DNA from: Kineosporia aurantiaca JCM 3230
GTDB taxonomy: Bacteria; Actinomycetota; Actinomycetes; Actinomycetales; Kineosporiaceae
Assembly: GCA_000719025.1 (NCBI GenBank)
Contig: JODP01000001.1
Coordinates: forward strand, 186,001 to 250,000
Direction of reading: 5' to 3'
DNA length: 64,000 bases
Position numbers and translations under genes: made by a program. Below are positions 43,199 through 51,524 of the stretch, piece by piece. Each line of letters opens with the position of its first letter. Position 1 is the first letter of the stretch. The notes below the pieces were generated by a model that was given only the letters and a program-made list of their open reading frames with translations, was not told the origin of the DNA and searched no databases.

Positions 43199-43735
43199 AT
43201 GTTCAGCCTGATCCTTGATCTGCCCAGAGCCCTGGCCGAGGCCGAGAAGGCCGGGCCGGACGAGTCCGCCACCTGGCTGGACGATCCGCCTCGCCGAGCG
43301 CACAAGGTGCGCCGAGACGTCCGGCTGCCCGAGACGGCGTCCCTTGCTGACTGCGGAAGAGCCCTGTTCGGTTGGGACATTCATCGTGGCGCGGGGCTGC
43401 GGGTCGCGGCGACCGGACCGGCCGCAGTAGGAGCCACCGTGGTGCTCGGCCAGAGGCTCGGGCCGGCCTGGGCGGTGTGCCCGTGTCGGGTCATCGCCGC
43501 GGTGAACACCGAGGAACGGGCCGAGTTCACCTATGCCACCCTGCCGGGGCATCCCGAAAAGGGATCAGAGCGCTTCGCTTTCGTCCGGGACGGCGATGGT
43601 CTCCGGTTCGAGCTGAGCGCGGTGAGCCGGCAGGCGTTCTGGGCCAGTCGCCTGGTGCCGTTCGTCGCCGAGCAGGTTCAGGCCCTGGTCACCGGGCGGT
43701 ATCTCGAGGCCGGACGGCGACTCGGCACCCGCTGA
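43199..43735 (+). CDS. DUF1990 (UPF0548) family protein
   Basis: 178 aa with the DUF1990 hallmarks GWDIHRGAGLRVAATG, VCPCRVIAAV, FTYATLPGHPEKGSERF and AVSRQAFWASRLVPFVAEQV. Function unknown. No membrane segment. It follows the acetyltransferase closely and may be cotranscribed with it. Confidence 0.85.
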   Translation: MFSLILDLPRALAEAEKAGPDESATWLDDPPRRAHKVRRDVRLPETASLADCGRALFGWDIHRGAGLRVAATGPAAVGATVVLGQRLGPAWAVCPCRVIAAVNTEERAEFTYATLPGHPEKGSERFAFVRDGDGLRFELSAVSRQAFWASRLVPFVAEQVQALVTGRYLEAGRRLGTR

Positions 43736-43775
43736 CCCTTGACCTCAAGCGTGGTTCAGCGCCGAGCCTGAACCT

Positions 43776-44168
43776 ATGACCAGCCACGAGGACCTGGAAG
43801 CGATCGTCGCCACCGTCGAGCACTCGCAGCAGAACGAACTGCCGGACGAGTTCATCGCCCTGTTCCGGGAGGACGCGATCTGGACGACCGGGAACGGGCG
43901 GCGGTTGTTCGGGCGGGACGAGATCGCCGACCTCACCCGCCGATTGTTGCCCGGCTCGATGACTGAGTCCAAGCAGACCTACACCGTCGAGCACATCCTG
44001 TTCATCCGACCCGACGTCGCCGCCGTCAAAGTGCGTCAGCAGTACGTGACGCTGAGCGGTGAGCCGATCGAGGGGGCACCGATGGGCAGCCCGCTCTACG
44101 TGATGAGCCGAGAAGACGGACAGTGGCGGATCGTCGCGGCGCAGAACACCCTCGTCGCGCCGGACTGA
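43776..44168 (+). CDS. SgcJ/EcaC family (SnoaL-like, NTF2 fold) protein
   Basis: 130 aa NTF2-like protein: LEAIVATVEHSQQNELPDEF, IALFREDAIWTTGNGRRLFG, EIADLTRRLLPGSM, and YVMSREDGQWRIVAAQNT. Such proteins are annotated as SgcJ/EcaC family oxidoreductases or DUF4440; the true activity is unknown. Start ATG 43776. Last of three small plus-strand genes; the repeat array at 44189-44244 follows. Confidence 0.85.
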   Translation: MTSHEDLEAIVATVEHSQQNELPDEFIALFREDAIWTTGNGRRLFGRDEIADLTRRLLPGSMTESKQTYTVEHILFIRPDVAAVKVRQQYVTLSGEPIEGAPMGSPLYVMSREDGQWRIVAAQNTLVAPD

Positions 44169-44188
44169 CCCGCGAGGCAATGAAAACT

Positions 44189-44244
44189 CCATGATCACGG
44201 GGACAAAAGTCCATGATCACGGGGGTAGAAGTCCATGATCACGG
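44189..44244. repeat. TGATCA-palindrome repeat, copy 3: three direct units at 22-bp period
   Basis: CCATGATCACGG begins at 44189, 44211 and 44233, each separated by exactly 22 bp. The spacers are related (ACAAAAGT, GTAGAAGT). It lies between the converging NTF2-like gene and uppP. Unlike the other copies there is no clear inverted unit. Confidence 0.85.
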
Positions 44245-44258
44245 AGAGGGGGGTGGGG

Positions 44259-45083
44259 TTAGGTGGCGGAGATCCAGTTGAGGCTGAGGGCGCCGAGAAG
44301 GAGCAGGCCCAGCCCGATCCGGTACCAGACGAACACGTACACGCTGTGCCGCTCCACGAATTTCAGCAGCCAGGCGATGATCGCGAACCCGACCACGAAG
44401 GCGATCAGGGTGGCCACGATCATCTGGCCGGCACTGACCCCGCTGTCGCCCTTGGTCACGTCGGGCAGGGTGAACAGGCCGGAGGCCACGACGGCGGGGA
44501 TGGCCAGGAGGAACGAGTAGCGCACGGCGGTGGCGCGGGTGAGGCCGATGGCCAGGCCGGCGGTGATCGTGCCGCCGGAGCGGGAGACGCCGGGGATCAG
44601 GGCCATGGCCTGGGCGAAGCCGAGGATCACGCCGTCCTTCACGGTCAGGCTCTCGACCCCCCGGCGCTGCGGGCCGAACCGTTCCGCCAGGCCCAGGAAG
44701 ATGCCGAAGACCACCAGCATCGAGGAGACCAGCCAGAGGTTGCGGGCGGGTTCCTTGATGGCGTCGTCGAAGAGCAGGCCGAGCACGCCGATCGGGATCG
44801 TGCCGAGGATCACCAGCCAGGCCATCCGGTAGTCGAAGGTCTGCCGGACCTCGGCGTCGACCAGGCCGCGGCACCAGGTGGCGAACAGGTTCCAGAGGTC
44901 CCGGGCGAAGTAGATGACCACCGCGGCCTCGGTGCCGAGCTGGGTGACCGCGGTGAACGCCGCCCCCGCGTCCCGGTCGAAGAACACCTCGGACACGATC
45001 CGCAGGTGCCCGGAGGACGAGATCGGGAGGAACTCGGTGAGCCCCTGCACCAGACCGAGGACGATCACCTCAAGCCAGCTCAC
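44259..45083 (-). CDS. uppP: Undecaprenyl-diphosphatase (BacA type)
   Basis: Integral membrane phosphatase that recycles undecaprenyl/decaprenyl diphosphate for peptidoglycan and other envelope polymers; linked with bacitracin resistance. 274 aa with QGLTEFLPISSSGHLRI (Glu/Ser/His motif near residues 14-30) and IPGVSRSGGTITAGL (about 160-175), and about eight helices. GTG 45083. It works on the lipid carriers made by uppS at 16.6 kb. Confidence 0.94.
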   Translation of the reverse strand: MSWLEVIVLGLVQGLTEFLPISSSGHLRIVSEVFFDRDAGAAFTAVTQLGTEAAVVIYFARDLWNLFATWCRGLVDAEVRQTFDYRMAWLVILGTIPIGVLGLLFDDAIKEPARNLWLVSSMLVVFGIFLGLAERFGPQRRGVESLTVKDGVILGFAQAMALIPGVSRSGGTITAGLAIGLTRATAVRYSFLLAIPAVVASGLFTLPDVTKGDSGVSAGQMIVATLIAFVVGFAIIAWLLKFVERHSVYVFVWYRIGLGLLLLGALSLNWISAT

Positions 45084-45306
45084 GGTGGTCAGAACCCTTT
45101 CGGCACGGCGTACGGACGTCGGCGGCCGACCTTACAGGGCAAGGAAGGACGCCCGGCGGAGCCGGTCGGTCCTTCGAAAAGGCCCGCACCCCGGCCAGCG
45201 TCAAGCAACGAGCCAGTCGTCGGAGTGGTTCCGGAAGAGCGTCACCAATTTGGGACGCCCGCCCCTTACGTTTCGGGGGGACGCGAAAAGTCCTCTCTGA
45301 CGCAGA

Positions 45307-45340
45307 GAACGGATGAGCGCGGGGAAGCGCTCATCCGTTC
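45307..45340. terminator. Hairpin terminator downstream of the EamA gene
   Basis: A perfect 14-bp stem (45307-45320 with 45327-45340, 6-base loop) lies 47 bp past the stop of the minus-strand EamA gene. A second short repeat (CTCTGACGCAGAG, 45295-45307) adjoins it. Confidence 0.7.
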
Positions 45341-45386
45341 TTGGTTCGCTCAGGCCACTTCTGGTTTTCGCAACCGGATCGTGATC

Positions 45387-46592
45387 TCAGGCGGCGCGGG
45401 TGAACACCGGCTCGCCGTCGCGCTCCAACACGCCCTCGCGCTCCGCGAGCTCGGCCGCACGGATCCGGTCGGACAGGCCGAGGGCGTCCGGGAAGAGGTG
45501 CAGTCCCGGGGCCGGGCGGGCCACCTGACGGCGGGCCGGGGCGGGGATCCGGGTGACGGAGGTGACGGCGGTGACAGCGGTGACAGCGCTGACGGCGGCG
45601 ACAACCGGGGACGGCGTCGGGCTCGGCAGGGCGCGCACCGGTTCCGGCAGCGCAACCAGAGGTTCCTCCACCGGGCTGGCCGGCGTCCTCGATTGGTAGA
45701 CCGTGCCGATGTAGATCCCGGCCAGCAGCGCAAGCCCACCACCCACCTGACCGGCGCCCAGGGGCTCGCCCAGGACAACGATGGCAAGGGTGGTAGCAAC
45801 AAGCGTCTCGAGGTTCAGGAAGACTCCGGCGATGTGCGGCTCCACCCCGGTCTGCCCGTAGGCGAAAAGGGTGAACGGCAGCACGGTCCCGATCACGGCC
45901 AGGCTCAGTCCGGCCAGCAGCGCCGAGCCGGTCAGCCCGTCCTGACCCGGCACCGGCAGGTGCTCGGTGAGGAGGGCGAAGGGCAGCACCGCGATCGCCG
46001 AGGCGAAGAACTGCGCGGTGCTCACCGCGACCACGTCCTGTCCGGCCAGCAGCCGGGCCTGCAGGATGGTGAAGATCGCGCCGATCGCCACCGAGCCCAG
46101 CACGATCAGGTCACCGCCGACCGAGGCGTCGCCGCCGCCGGCCCCGGCCACCACCACGATGCCGCCGAGGGAGAGGGCGAACCCGCCCCAGGCGATCAGC
46201 CCGACCCGGGCCTTGTTGAAGATCACCGCGAGCACGGCCACCAGCACCGGCACCGAACCCAGCAGCAGGGCCGCATGGGTGACGCTGGTCCGCTCCAGGC
46301 CGATGTTCTGCAGCAGCACGCACGCGCCGTACCCGAAGGCCCCGTAGAACCAGAGCGCCGGACGCACCGCGCTCAGCCGCGGGCGCATCACCACCAGGAT
46401 GACCAGCCCGGCGAGGGCGAAGCGGAAGACGGTCAGCCAGGCGGGCCCGAAACCGGCGAAGGCGGCCTTGCTGAGCGGGACGCTGGTGCCCCAGAGCAGG
46501 CCCGCGGCGGTCAGCGCGGTGAGGGCGGAGGTGCGGCGATCGGAGAGGAGGGAGCGGATGGGGCTGAGACGGAGCGGCCGTGCGGTGAACAT
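45387..46592 (-). CDS. EamA (DMT superfamily) transporter
   Basis: 401 aa. Ten transmembrane helices in two EamA repeats: LTALTAAGLLWGTSVPLSKA, FRFALAGLVILVVMRP, LQNIGLERTSVTHAALLLGS, then LSLAVIGTVLPFTLFAYGQT and FLNLETLVATTLAIVVLGEP. A 100-residue cytoplasmic tail after helix 10 contains AVTAVTAVTSVT repeats and is unusual. Probably exports an amino acid or related metabolite. Divergently transcribed from an Lrp/AsnC gene, which is the usual arrangement for amino-acid exporters. Confidence 0.9.
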   Translation of the reverse strand: MFTARPLRLSPIRSLLSDRRTSALTALTAAGLLWGTSVPLSKAAFAGFGPAWLTVFRFALAGLVILVVMRPRLSAVRPALWFYGAFGYGACVLLQNIGLERTSVTHAALLLGSVPVLVAVLAVIFNKARVGLIAWGGFALSLGGIVVVAGAGGGDASVGGDLIVLGSVAIGAIFTILQARLLAGQDVVAVSTAQFFASAIAVLPFALLTEHLPVPGQDGLTGSALLAGLSLAVIGTVLPFTLFAYGQTGVEPHIAGVFLNLETLVATTLAIVVLGEPLGAGQVGGGLALLAGIYIGTVYQSRTPASPVEEPLVALPEPVRALPSPTPSPVVAAVSAVTAVTAVTSVTRIPAPARRQVARPAPGLHLFPDALGLSDRIRAAELAEREGVLERDGEPVFTRAA

Positions 46593-46643
46593 GTGCTCCA
46601 GTGTGCGCCGGGTCGGGCGACAATTCGGACATCGGATCGAGTT

Positions 46644-46660
46644 ACCAACTATTGTTTGGT
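46644..46660 (+). promoter_or_regulatory. Candidate Lrp/AsnC binding palindrome
   Basis: ACCAA (46644-46648) and TTGGT (46656-46660) form a 17-bp inverted repeat in the 71-bp gap between the divergent exporter and Lrp gene, 3 bp before the Lrp ATG. The region is AT-rich for this genome. It is a likely site for autoregulation and control of the exporter. Confidence 0.45.
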
Positions 46661-46663
46661 CTC

Positions 46664-47152
46664 ATGGCCGTTGAGCTTGACGAAATTGATGTAAAGCTGC
46701 TGACTCAGCTGCAGCAGGACGCCGATCGGACGAATCTCGAGCTGGCCGAGCTGGTCGGCCTCTCCCCCGCCGCCACCCTGCACCGGGTGCGCCGGCTGAA
46801 GGAGAGCGGGGCGATCCGGATCATCAGCGCCCAGGTGGACGCGGCCGCGGTGGGCTTCCCCCTGACCGTCTTCATGGCCGTCACCACCGCCAATGCCCGC
46901 GCCACGGAACGGTTCGAGCGTGAGGTACGGGAACTGCCCCAGGTGGTCGCGGCCGAGACGGTGGCCGGTGAGATGGACTACTGGATCACCGTAGTGGCCC
47001 GCGACGTAGAGGATTTGGAGCACACGCTGACGCGGATCGCCACGCACGGTGGCGGCCGGGTCGTCACCTATCTCCGGTTGAAACAGCTGAAACCCCCCAC
47101 CCCCCTGCCGCTTCTGCCGAGCGCGGTGGCCCGGCAGAGGCGTCGGGGGTGA
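46664..47152 (+). CDS. Lrp/AsnC family transcriptional regulator
   Basis: 162 aa. The N-terminal winged helix-turn-helix begins ELDEIDVKLLTQLQQDADRT and continues LELAELVGLSPAATLHRVRR. The C-terminal RAM domain (FPLTVFMAVTTANARATERF, VAGEMDYWITVVARDVEDLE) binds an effector, typically an amino acid. It presumably controls the divergent EamA exporter. The Pro-rich C-terminal end is dispensable-looking. Confidence 0.92.
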   Translation: MAVELDEIDVKLLTQLQQDADRTNLELAELVGLSPAATLHRVRRLKESGAIRIISAQVDAAAVGFPLTVFMAVTTANARATERFEREVRELPQVVAAETVAGEMDYWITVVARDVEDLEHTLTRIATHGGGRVVTYLRLKQLKPPTPLPLLPSAVARQRRRG

Positions 47153-47160
47153 GCCGCGTC

Positions 47161-47577
47161 TCATTCCGCCGGGCGGGGTGACCCGGCGTAGGTACCGAAG
47201 TACCAGGTGTTGCCTTCCGGGTCCTTCGCGGCGAAATCGGTCGAACCGTAGTCGGTCTCGTACAGCTCCCCAGTGATCGGGGCGCCGGCGCCCCGGGCCC
47301 GGTCGTAGAGCGCTTCGATCTGCGCCTTGGGCACCACCACGTAACAGCTGAAATTACCTACGGCGATGCCTTTGTTGTCATTCCGGTCGGAGCCGAACAT
47401 CACCCCGCCACCCGGAGGCCAGCGCAGCTCCGCATGGTCCACACGGTCGCCCTCACCGTAGACCGCCCCCTCCTCGAAGCCGAAAGCTTCGATCAGGAAG
47501 GTGATCAGGGCCCGGGGGTCTCGGGCGCGGAACGTCGGCCAGACAGAGGGCGGCGGGTCGGAAAGGGGTTCGGTCAT
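47161..47577 (-). CDS. VOC family (glyoxalase/bleomycin-resistance-like) protein
   Basis: 138 aa with the paired beta-alpha-beta-beta-beta modules of the VOC fold: WPTFRARDPRALITFLIEAF, VDHAELRWPPGGGVMFGSD, and FAAKDPEGNTWYFGTYAG. The metal ligands are plausible (His in VDHAEL, Glu in DPEGN). It may bind or detoxify a small molecule. ATG 47577 has GGAGG 5 nt upstream; the frame is open to 47643. It lies downstream of the AraC regulator in the same direction, probably one operon. Confidence 0.88.
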   Translation of the reverse strand: MTEPLSDPPPSVWPTFRARDPRALITFLIEAFGFEEGAVYGEGDRVDHAELRWPPGGGVMFGSDRNDNKGIAVGNFSCYVVVPKAQIEALYDRARGAGAPITGELYETDYGSTDFAAKDPEGNTWYFGTYAGSPRPAE

Positions 47578-47658
47578 CGGATCCTCCCGGTGTAGGCCGT
47601 CTCTCCCCCCACGGGAGACGGCATCGGTCGTGACCCGCACCACTTTGCCGTATCGGGA

Positions 47659-48501
47659 TCAGGCCTGGTTTGAAGAAATCGGAAGGTTTCCCGTGGCCAG
47701 GACCTCAGCGGCCAGCCAGCGGCGTGGGGACAGGCCCGCCATCTCGCTGAACTCCCGGCTGAGATGGGCCTGGTCGGCGTAGCCGCAGTCGGCCGCGAGC
47801 CGGGCCAGGCCCGGTGCTTCCGCCCGGTTCATCAGGAGCCGGCGGGCGGCGTCGAAGCGGACCACCCGCCCGGCCGCCTTGGGGCTGAGCCCGATCTCGG
47901 TGGTGAACCGGTAGGCCAGGTTGCGGGCGCTCCAGCCGACCTCGTTCGCCAGATCGCGAACGCCGATCGCCCCCTGGGAAGCCAGGATCAGGCTCCAGGC
48001 GCGCCCTACCTCGTTCGCCGGATCAGCTCTTCGTTCGGCGAGCCGATCGAGGAGGAAGTGATCCAGCACCGCGAAACGCCCGGCCCAGCTCGTGGCCGCC
48101 CACAAGCGTTCCCGCACCCACCTCGCACGGCGCCCCAGGACGTCCTCTGCTGAGAGATTTTGCCCGGCCAGTTCGCCCCCCGGTAACCCGAGGAGGCGGC
48201 GGCAGCCGAGTGGGGACAGGGCGATCTGGACGCCGGACTGCGCGCCGTTGTGCACCAAGAGGGCGGGGGTGCGATGTAGGCCACCCAGGTAGGTGTCGTA
48301 GCTACCCCCGGGCGCGCCTTCCGGCAGGGCAGCCGCAACCATCGGCTCGTCGAGCGTGAAGATCAGCGTTACCCAGGGAGAGGGCAGGCCGCGGTGTTCC
48401 CCCGGCGCCAGACCTCGCTGCTGGTAGCCGCTGTACCAAGGGATGTACGGCTGGAGCGGCGCAGCCGGTACCCCGTGCAGGTACTCGTCGACAACGTCCA
48501 C
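47659..48501 (-). CDS. AraC family transcriptional regulator
   Basis: 280 aa. The N-terminal sensor part (LQPYIPWYSGYQQRGLAPGE, SPWVTLIFTLDEP) is followed by a C-terminal double helix-turn-helix: IGVRDLANEVGWSARNLAYR and LARLAADCGYADQAHLSREF. Such regulators are often encoded with VOC proteins, as here. GTG 48501 has AGGATGG about 5 nt upstream; an upstream GTG at 48519 is in frame. CTGTCGGTG lies just upstream, an exact match to one half of the PafBC motif, but without a proper -10 box at the required spacing. Confidence 0.88.
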   Translation of the reverse strand: MDVVDEYLHGVPAAPLQPYIPWYSGYQQRGLAPGEHRGLPSPWVTLIFTLDEPMVAAALPEGAPGGSYDTYLGGLHRTPALLVHNGAQSGVQIALSPLGCRRLLGLPGGELAGQNLSAEDVLGRRARWVRERLWAATSWAGRFAVLDHFLLDRLAERRADPANEVGRAWSLILASQGAIGVRDLANEVGWSARNLAYRFTTEIGLSPKAAGRVVRFDAARRLLMNRAEAPGLARLAADCGYADQAHLSREFSEMAGLSPRRWLAAEVLATGNLPISSNQA

Positions 48502-48549
48502 GTATCCATCCTGACCCACCGACAGTTCAACTGAGCAGGCAAAAAGAAA

Positions 48550-48576
48550 GTCGCGGGCCCCGTAGGGACCCGCGAC
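48550..48576 (-). terminator. Intrinsic terminator of the 49-aa membrane protein gene
   Basis: Stem GTCGCGGG/CCCGCGAC (48550-48557 with 48569-48576) extended by an inner CCC/GGG. On the minus strand it is followed by TTTCTTTTT. This is the clearest rho-independent terminator in the window. Confidence 0.85.
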
Positions 48577-48609
48577 GGATGGTGAACGGACGGACCGGCC
48601 GCATACGGC

Positions 48610-48759
48610 TCAGCCGAGGGGCGCGCTGGAGCTCTTGTGCAACGGGTGGGTGGGCTCGAAGTGGACCGGGTCGAGACCGCGGGAGTCGGTGCCCAGCCAC
48701 GGAGCGAGAACGACGGTGCCGATGAGGAGGAAGATCATCAAGAAGGCCATGACATCCAT
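48610..48759 (-). CDS. Small membrane protein, 49 aa
   Basis: Encodes MDVMAFLMIFLLIGTVVLAP, then WLGTDSRGLDPVHFEPTHPLHK and a short SSSAPLG end. One N-terminal transmembrane helix is followed by APWLGTDSR, a pattern I recall in a widespread family of about 50-60-residue actinobacterial membrane proteins of unknown function. ATG 48759 has AAGG about 5 nt upstream, and the gene ends in a strong terminator. Divergent from the MocR gene with only 51 bp between the starts, so MocR may control it. Confidence 0.75.
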   Translation of the reverse strand: MDVMAFLMIFLLIGTVVLAPWLGTDSRGLDPVHFEPTHPLHKSSSAPLG

Positions 48760-48810
48760 TGTTGCCTTTTTGGCCTTGCATCACATAGCCAATTTGGGAA
48801 GACTGGCCTC
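48760..48810. promoter_or_regulatory. Divergent promoter between the 49-aa membrane protein and MocR genes
   Basis: 51 bp, AT-rich. TTGGC (about 48769) and GCCAA (about 48788) form a spaced inverted repeat around TGCATCACATA. MocR regulators usually bind repeats in exactly such divergent gaps. The assignment rests on position. Confidence 0.4.
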
Positions 48811-50334
48811 ATGCCACCCGGACGGAAGCAGCCAATCCAGCAACGTGGACGCGTCAGTGCCCGAGAACTGATGCCAATGCTGACGGATTGGCGTGCAGCC
48901 AGCGAAGGAGTGCCGGGGTACCGGGCGCTCGCCGACCGGCTGCGCCTGCTGGTCCTGGACGGGCGGCTGCCGGTCGACACCGTGTTGCCCTCCGAACGCA
49001 CGCTGGCCGAGGCCCTCCAGACCAGCCGGACCACCACCACGTCGGCCTATCGGCTGCTCCGGGAGATGGGCTTCGCCGAGGGCAGCCAGGGGGCCGGTAC
49101 CTGGACCACCCTGCCGCGCACCGAGGGCCGCGCCGATTCACCGATCTGGCCCGAGCACCTGAGCGGCGACCCCGACCCGATCGGCCGGGGTGACTTCTCC
49201 TCGGCCGCCCTGGAAGCACCGGCCGAGCTCTACCCCGCATACGCAGCCGCATTGGCTGAGATGCCGCGCTACCTACCGGGCAATGGCTACGTCACCAGCG
49301 GTCTGCCCCTCCTACGCGCGCGCATCGCCCAGCGCTACACCGAGGCCGGGCTACCCACCACGCCGGAACAGATCCTGATTACCAACGGCGCCCTGCAGGC
49401 ATTGCACCTGGTGCTCGACGTGGTGCTGGAACGCGGCGACCGGGTGCTGGTGGAGCATCCGACCTACCCCGCCGCCGCGCAGACCATCCGCACGATGGGT
49501 GGCCGGTGTGTGCCTGTTCCGGTCGAGGACGGCTGGGACGTGCAGCGGATGGGCACGCTGATCCGGCAGACCGGGGCCCATCTGGCCTACCTGATGGTCG
49601 ACTTCCACAACCCGACCGGTCACCTGCTCGACGAGGCCGGCCGGCGCGAACTGGGCGCGATGATCGCCGACACCGGCTGCCGGATCATCGTCGACGAGAC
49701 CATGCGCGACCTCGACCTGCGCACCACGCTCCCGGCCGCGCGGGCCGGCCTGGCGGTTCCCGAGCCGCTGCCGATGCCCCGCCCGCTGGCCGCGTTCGCC
49801 CCCGCCGAGCACGTGATCACCCTGGGCTCGGCCTCCAAGTCGTTCTGGGGCGGTCTCCGCATCGGCTGGATCCGCGCGTCACAGCCTCTGATCCGCCGGC
49901 TCGCACTGGCCCGGGGTAACGAGGACATGGGCGGCCCGTTGCTGGAGCAGTTGGCTACCGTGCATCTGCTGGAGAACCAGGGGCCGATCCGGGCACACCG
50001 GCAGCAGCTGCTGGCTGAGCGTTGCATTGCGCTCACCGAAGCAGTCCATCGGAATCTGCCGGACTGGACGGTTCCTGTCCCGCAGGGCGGACTTTCGCTG
50101 TGGTGTCAGCTGCCGGAGCCTCGAAGCTCGCACGTAGCGGCCGCGGCTCGAACGTTGGGGGTATGGCTCACTCCGGGCCCCCGCTTCGGATTGGACGGCG
50201 CGTTCGAATCCCGAATCCGGTTGCCCTATGCGCGTTCTACGGCCGATCTGGCCTCGATGACGGAGGCACTGGCGCAGGCCTGGCGTTCGCGGGGGCGGGC
50301 GCACACCCTCGATGACGACCTGACTACGGTCTAA
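48811..50334 (+). CDS. MocR-type PLP-dependent transcriptional regulator (GntR/aminotransferase fusion)
   Basis: 507 aa. N-terminal GntR winged helix: GYRALADRLRLLVLDGRLPV, LPSERTLAEALQTSRTTTT, AYRLLREMGF. C-terminal fold-type I aminotransferase: VTSGLPLLRARIAQRYTEAG, ILITNGALQALHLVLDVVLE, VDFHNPTGHLLDEAGR, and the PLP lysine in LGSASKSFWGGLRIGW. MocR proteins sense PLP or amino-acid adducts. ATG 48811 is supported by the divergent gene and the short promoter gap; the frame is open far upstream. Target genes beyond the divergent small membrane protein are unknown. Confidence 0.9.
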   Translation: MPPGRKQPIQQRGRVSARELMPMLTDWRAASEGVPGYRALADRLRLLVLDGRLPVDTVLPSERTLAEALQTSRTTTTSAYRLLREMGFAEGSQGAGTWTTLPRTEGRADSPIWPEHLSGDPDPIGRGDFSSAALEAPAELYPAYAAALAEMPRYLPGNGYVTSGLPLLRARIAQRYTEAGLPTTPEQILITNGALQALHLVLDVVLERGDRVLVEHPTYPAAAQTIRTMGGRCVPVPVEDGWDVQRMGTLIRQTGAHLAYLMVDFHNPTGHLLDEAGRRELGAMIADTGCRIIVDETMRDLDLRTTLPAARAGLAVPEPLPMPRPLAAFAPAEHVITLGSASKSFWGGLRIGWIRASQPLIRRLALARGNEDMGGPLLEQLATVHLLENQGPIRAHRQQLLAERCIALTEAVHRNLPDWTVPVPQGGLSLWCQLPEPRSSHVAAAARTLGVWLTPGPRFGLDGAFESRIRLPYARSTADLASMTEALAQAWRSRGRAHTLDDDLTTV

Positions 50335-50359
50335 TCGCTTGCACCACGAACCTTTTCTT

Positions 50360-50424
50360 CGTGATCATGCAGTCCCCTCTGAGAAGGTTCTGCATGATCA
50401 CGGGGGCGCTTCTGCATGATCACG
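50360..50424. repeat. TGATCA-palindrome repeat, copy 4
   Basis: CGTGATCATGCAG (50360-50372) faces two direct GCATGATCACG units starting at 50392 and 50414, again 22 bp apart. The inverted units can form a hairpin behind MocR. The last unit runs into AAGGAG, the ribosome-binding site of the GNAT gene. Confidence 0.8.
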
Positions 50425-50436
50425 AAGGAGTTTGTG

Positions 50437-51072
50437 GTGACTGAGTTCGTTCCCGCCGTCGACGAACGGCCCGACGACACCCCCTGGCCGCCGATGAAGT
50501 GGCCGATTGGGGACGGGGTGGTGCTGTCGGGCGGGGCGGTCTCGCTCTCCCGGTTCGCCCCTTCGGATGCCGAGGACCTGTTCGGCGCGCTCGACCACGA
50601 CGCGGTCTGGGCGCATGTGAAGGGCCGTCCGAAGAGTCCGGCCGAGCTCGCCACGGCCTTCACCGCCCGCGCGGCCAAGGGCGACCTGATCTGGGTGGTC
50701 CGGCTGAACGACGGCACGGTGGCCGGCACCACCTCCTACCTCGACGTGGTGCCGGAGGCGGCGCGGCTGGAGATCGGCTGGACCACCTACACCCCGGCGG
50801 TCTGGGGCGGCCGGGTCAACCCGAGCGCCAAGTTCCTGCTGCTGCAGTACGCCTTCGAGGAGCTGGGGGCGGGGCGTGTGCAGCTCAAGACCGACATCCG
50901 CAACCAGCGCTCGCAACGGGCGATCGCCCGGCTCGGCGCGCGGTACGAGGGCGTGTTGCGGCGGTACCAGCCGCGGGCGGACGGCACGATGCGGGACACG
51001 GTGATGTTCTCGATCATCGCCGAGGAGTGGCCGTCGGTGAGTTCCGGGCTGCAGGATCGTCTTAACCCGTAG
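50437..51072 (+). CDS. GNAT family N-acetyltransferase (RimJ/RimL-like)
   Basis: 211 aa from GTG 50437 with AAGGAG 7 nt upstream. Features of the Acetyltransf_3 group: VSLSRFAPSDAEDLFGALDH, LEIGWTTYTPAVWGGRVNPS, AKFLLLQYAFEELGAGRVQL, TDIRNQRSQRAIARLGARYE and LRRYQPRADGTMRDTVMFSI. It probably acetylates a protein N-terminus or a small amine. Followed 24 bp later by the DUF2277 gene. Confidence 0.9.
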   Translation: MTEFVPAVDERPDDTPWPPMKWPIGDGVVLSGGAVSLSRFAPSDAEDLFGALDHDAVWAHVKGRPKSPAELATAFTARAAKGDLIWVVRLNDGTVAGTTSYLDVVPEAARLEIGWTTYTPAVWGGRVNPSAKFLLLQYAFEELGAGRVQLKTDIRNQRSQRAIARLGARYEGVLRRYQPRADGTMRDTVMFSIIAEEWPSVSSGLQDRLNP

Positions 51073-51096
51073 CCGTCCCTACGCGAGGAGAGCGCC

Positions 51097-51369
51097 ATGT
51101 GCCGCAACATCCGGACCCTGTCCAACTTCGAGCCGGCCGCCACGCACGACGAGATCGCCGCGGCCGCTCTGCAGTACGTCCGCAAGGTGGCCGGCACGAC
51201 GGCGCCGTCGCAGGCCAACGAGGCCGCCTTCGCCCGGGCCGTTGCGGCCATCACCGAGCAGACCCACCTGCTGCTCAGCGAGCTGGTCACCACCGCGCCG
51301 CCGAAGAACCGCGAGGTCGAGGCGGCCAAGGCCCGGGCGCGCAACGAGGCGCGTTTCGGTCCCCGGTGA
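51097..51369 (+). CDS. DUF2277 family protein
   Basis: 90 aa, near the full family consensus: MCRNIRTLSNFEPAATHDEI, AAAALQYVRKVAGTTAPSQA, and the C-terminal TTAPPKNREVEAAKARARNE. Function unknown; conserved across many bacteria. GAGGAGAG ends 5 nt before ATG 51097. Likely cotranscribed with the GNAT gene. Confidence 0.93.
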   Translation: MCRNIRTLSNFEPAATHDEIAAAALQYVRKVAGTTAPSQANEAAFARAVAAITEQTHLLLSELVTTAPPKNREVEAAKARARNEARFGPR

Positions 51370-51524
51370 CATTGAGGACGCTTGTCACGCACCGATGGTG
51401 AGCTGTCGATCGTCCCCAATTGGTGCGGTGAAGGTTCCTATTCCCGATCACGCTCCCGGCGAAAACCGGGATTGACCGCCCTACCCCCGTGCCAGCCGAC
51501 CGTTCACCGTCGTAACGTCGTGCC

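Noticed and set aside
44189..44244. Regular 22-bp repeats considered as a CRISPR array
   Set aside because: Spacers are 8-10 bp and related to each other, repeats are palindromic and dispersed at several loci, and no cas genes are present.
48501..48535. PafBC promoter upstream of the AraC gene (CTGTCGGTG on the minus strand)
   Set aside because: The upstream half fits well, but the hexamer at the required spacing is TGGATA, not TAnnnT.
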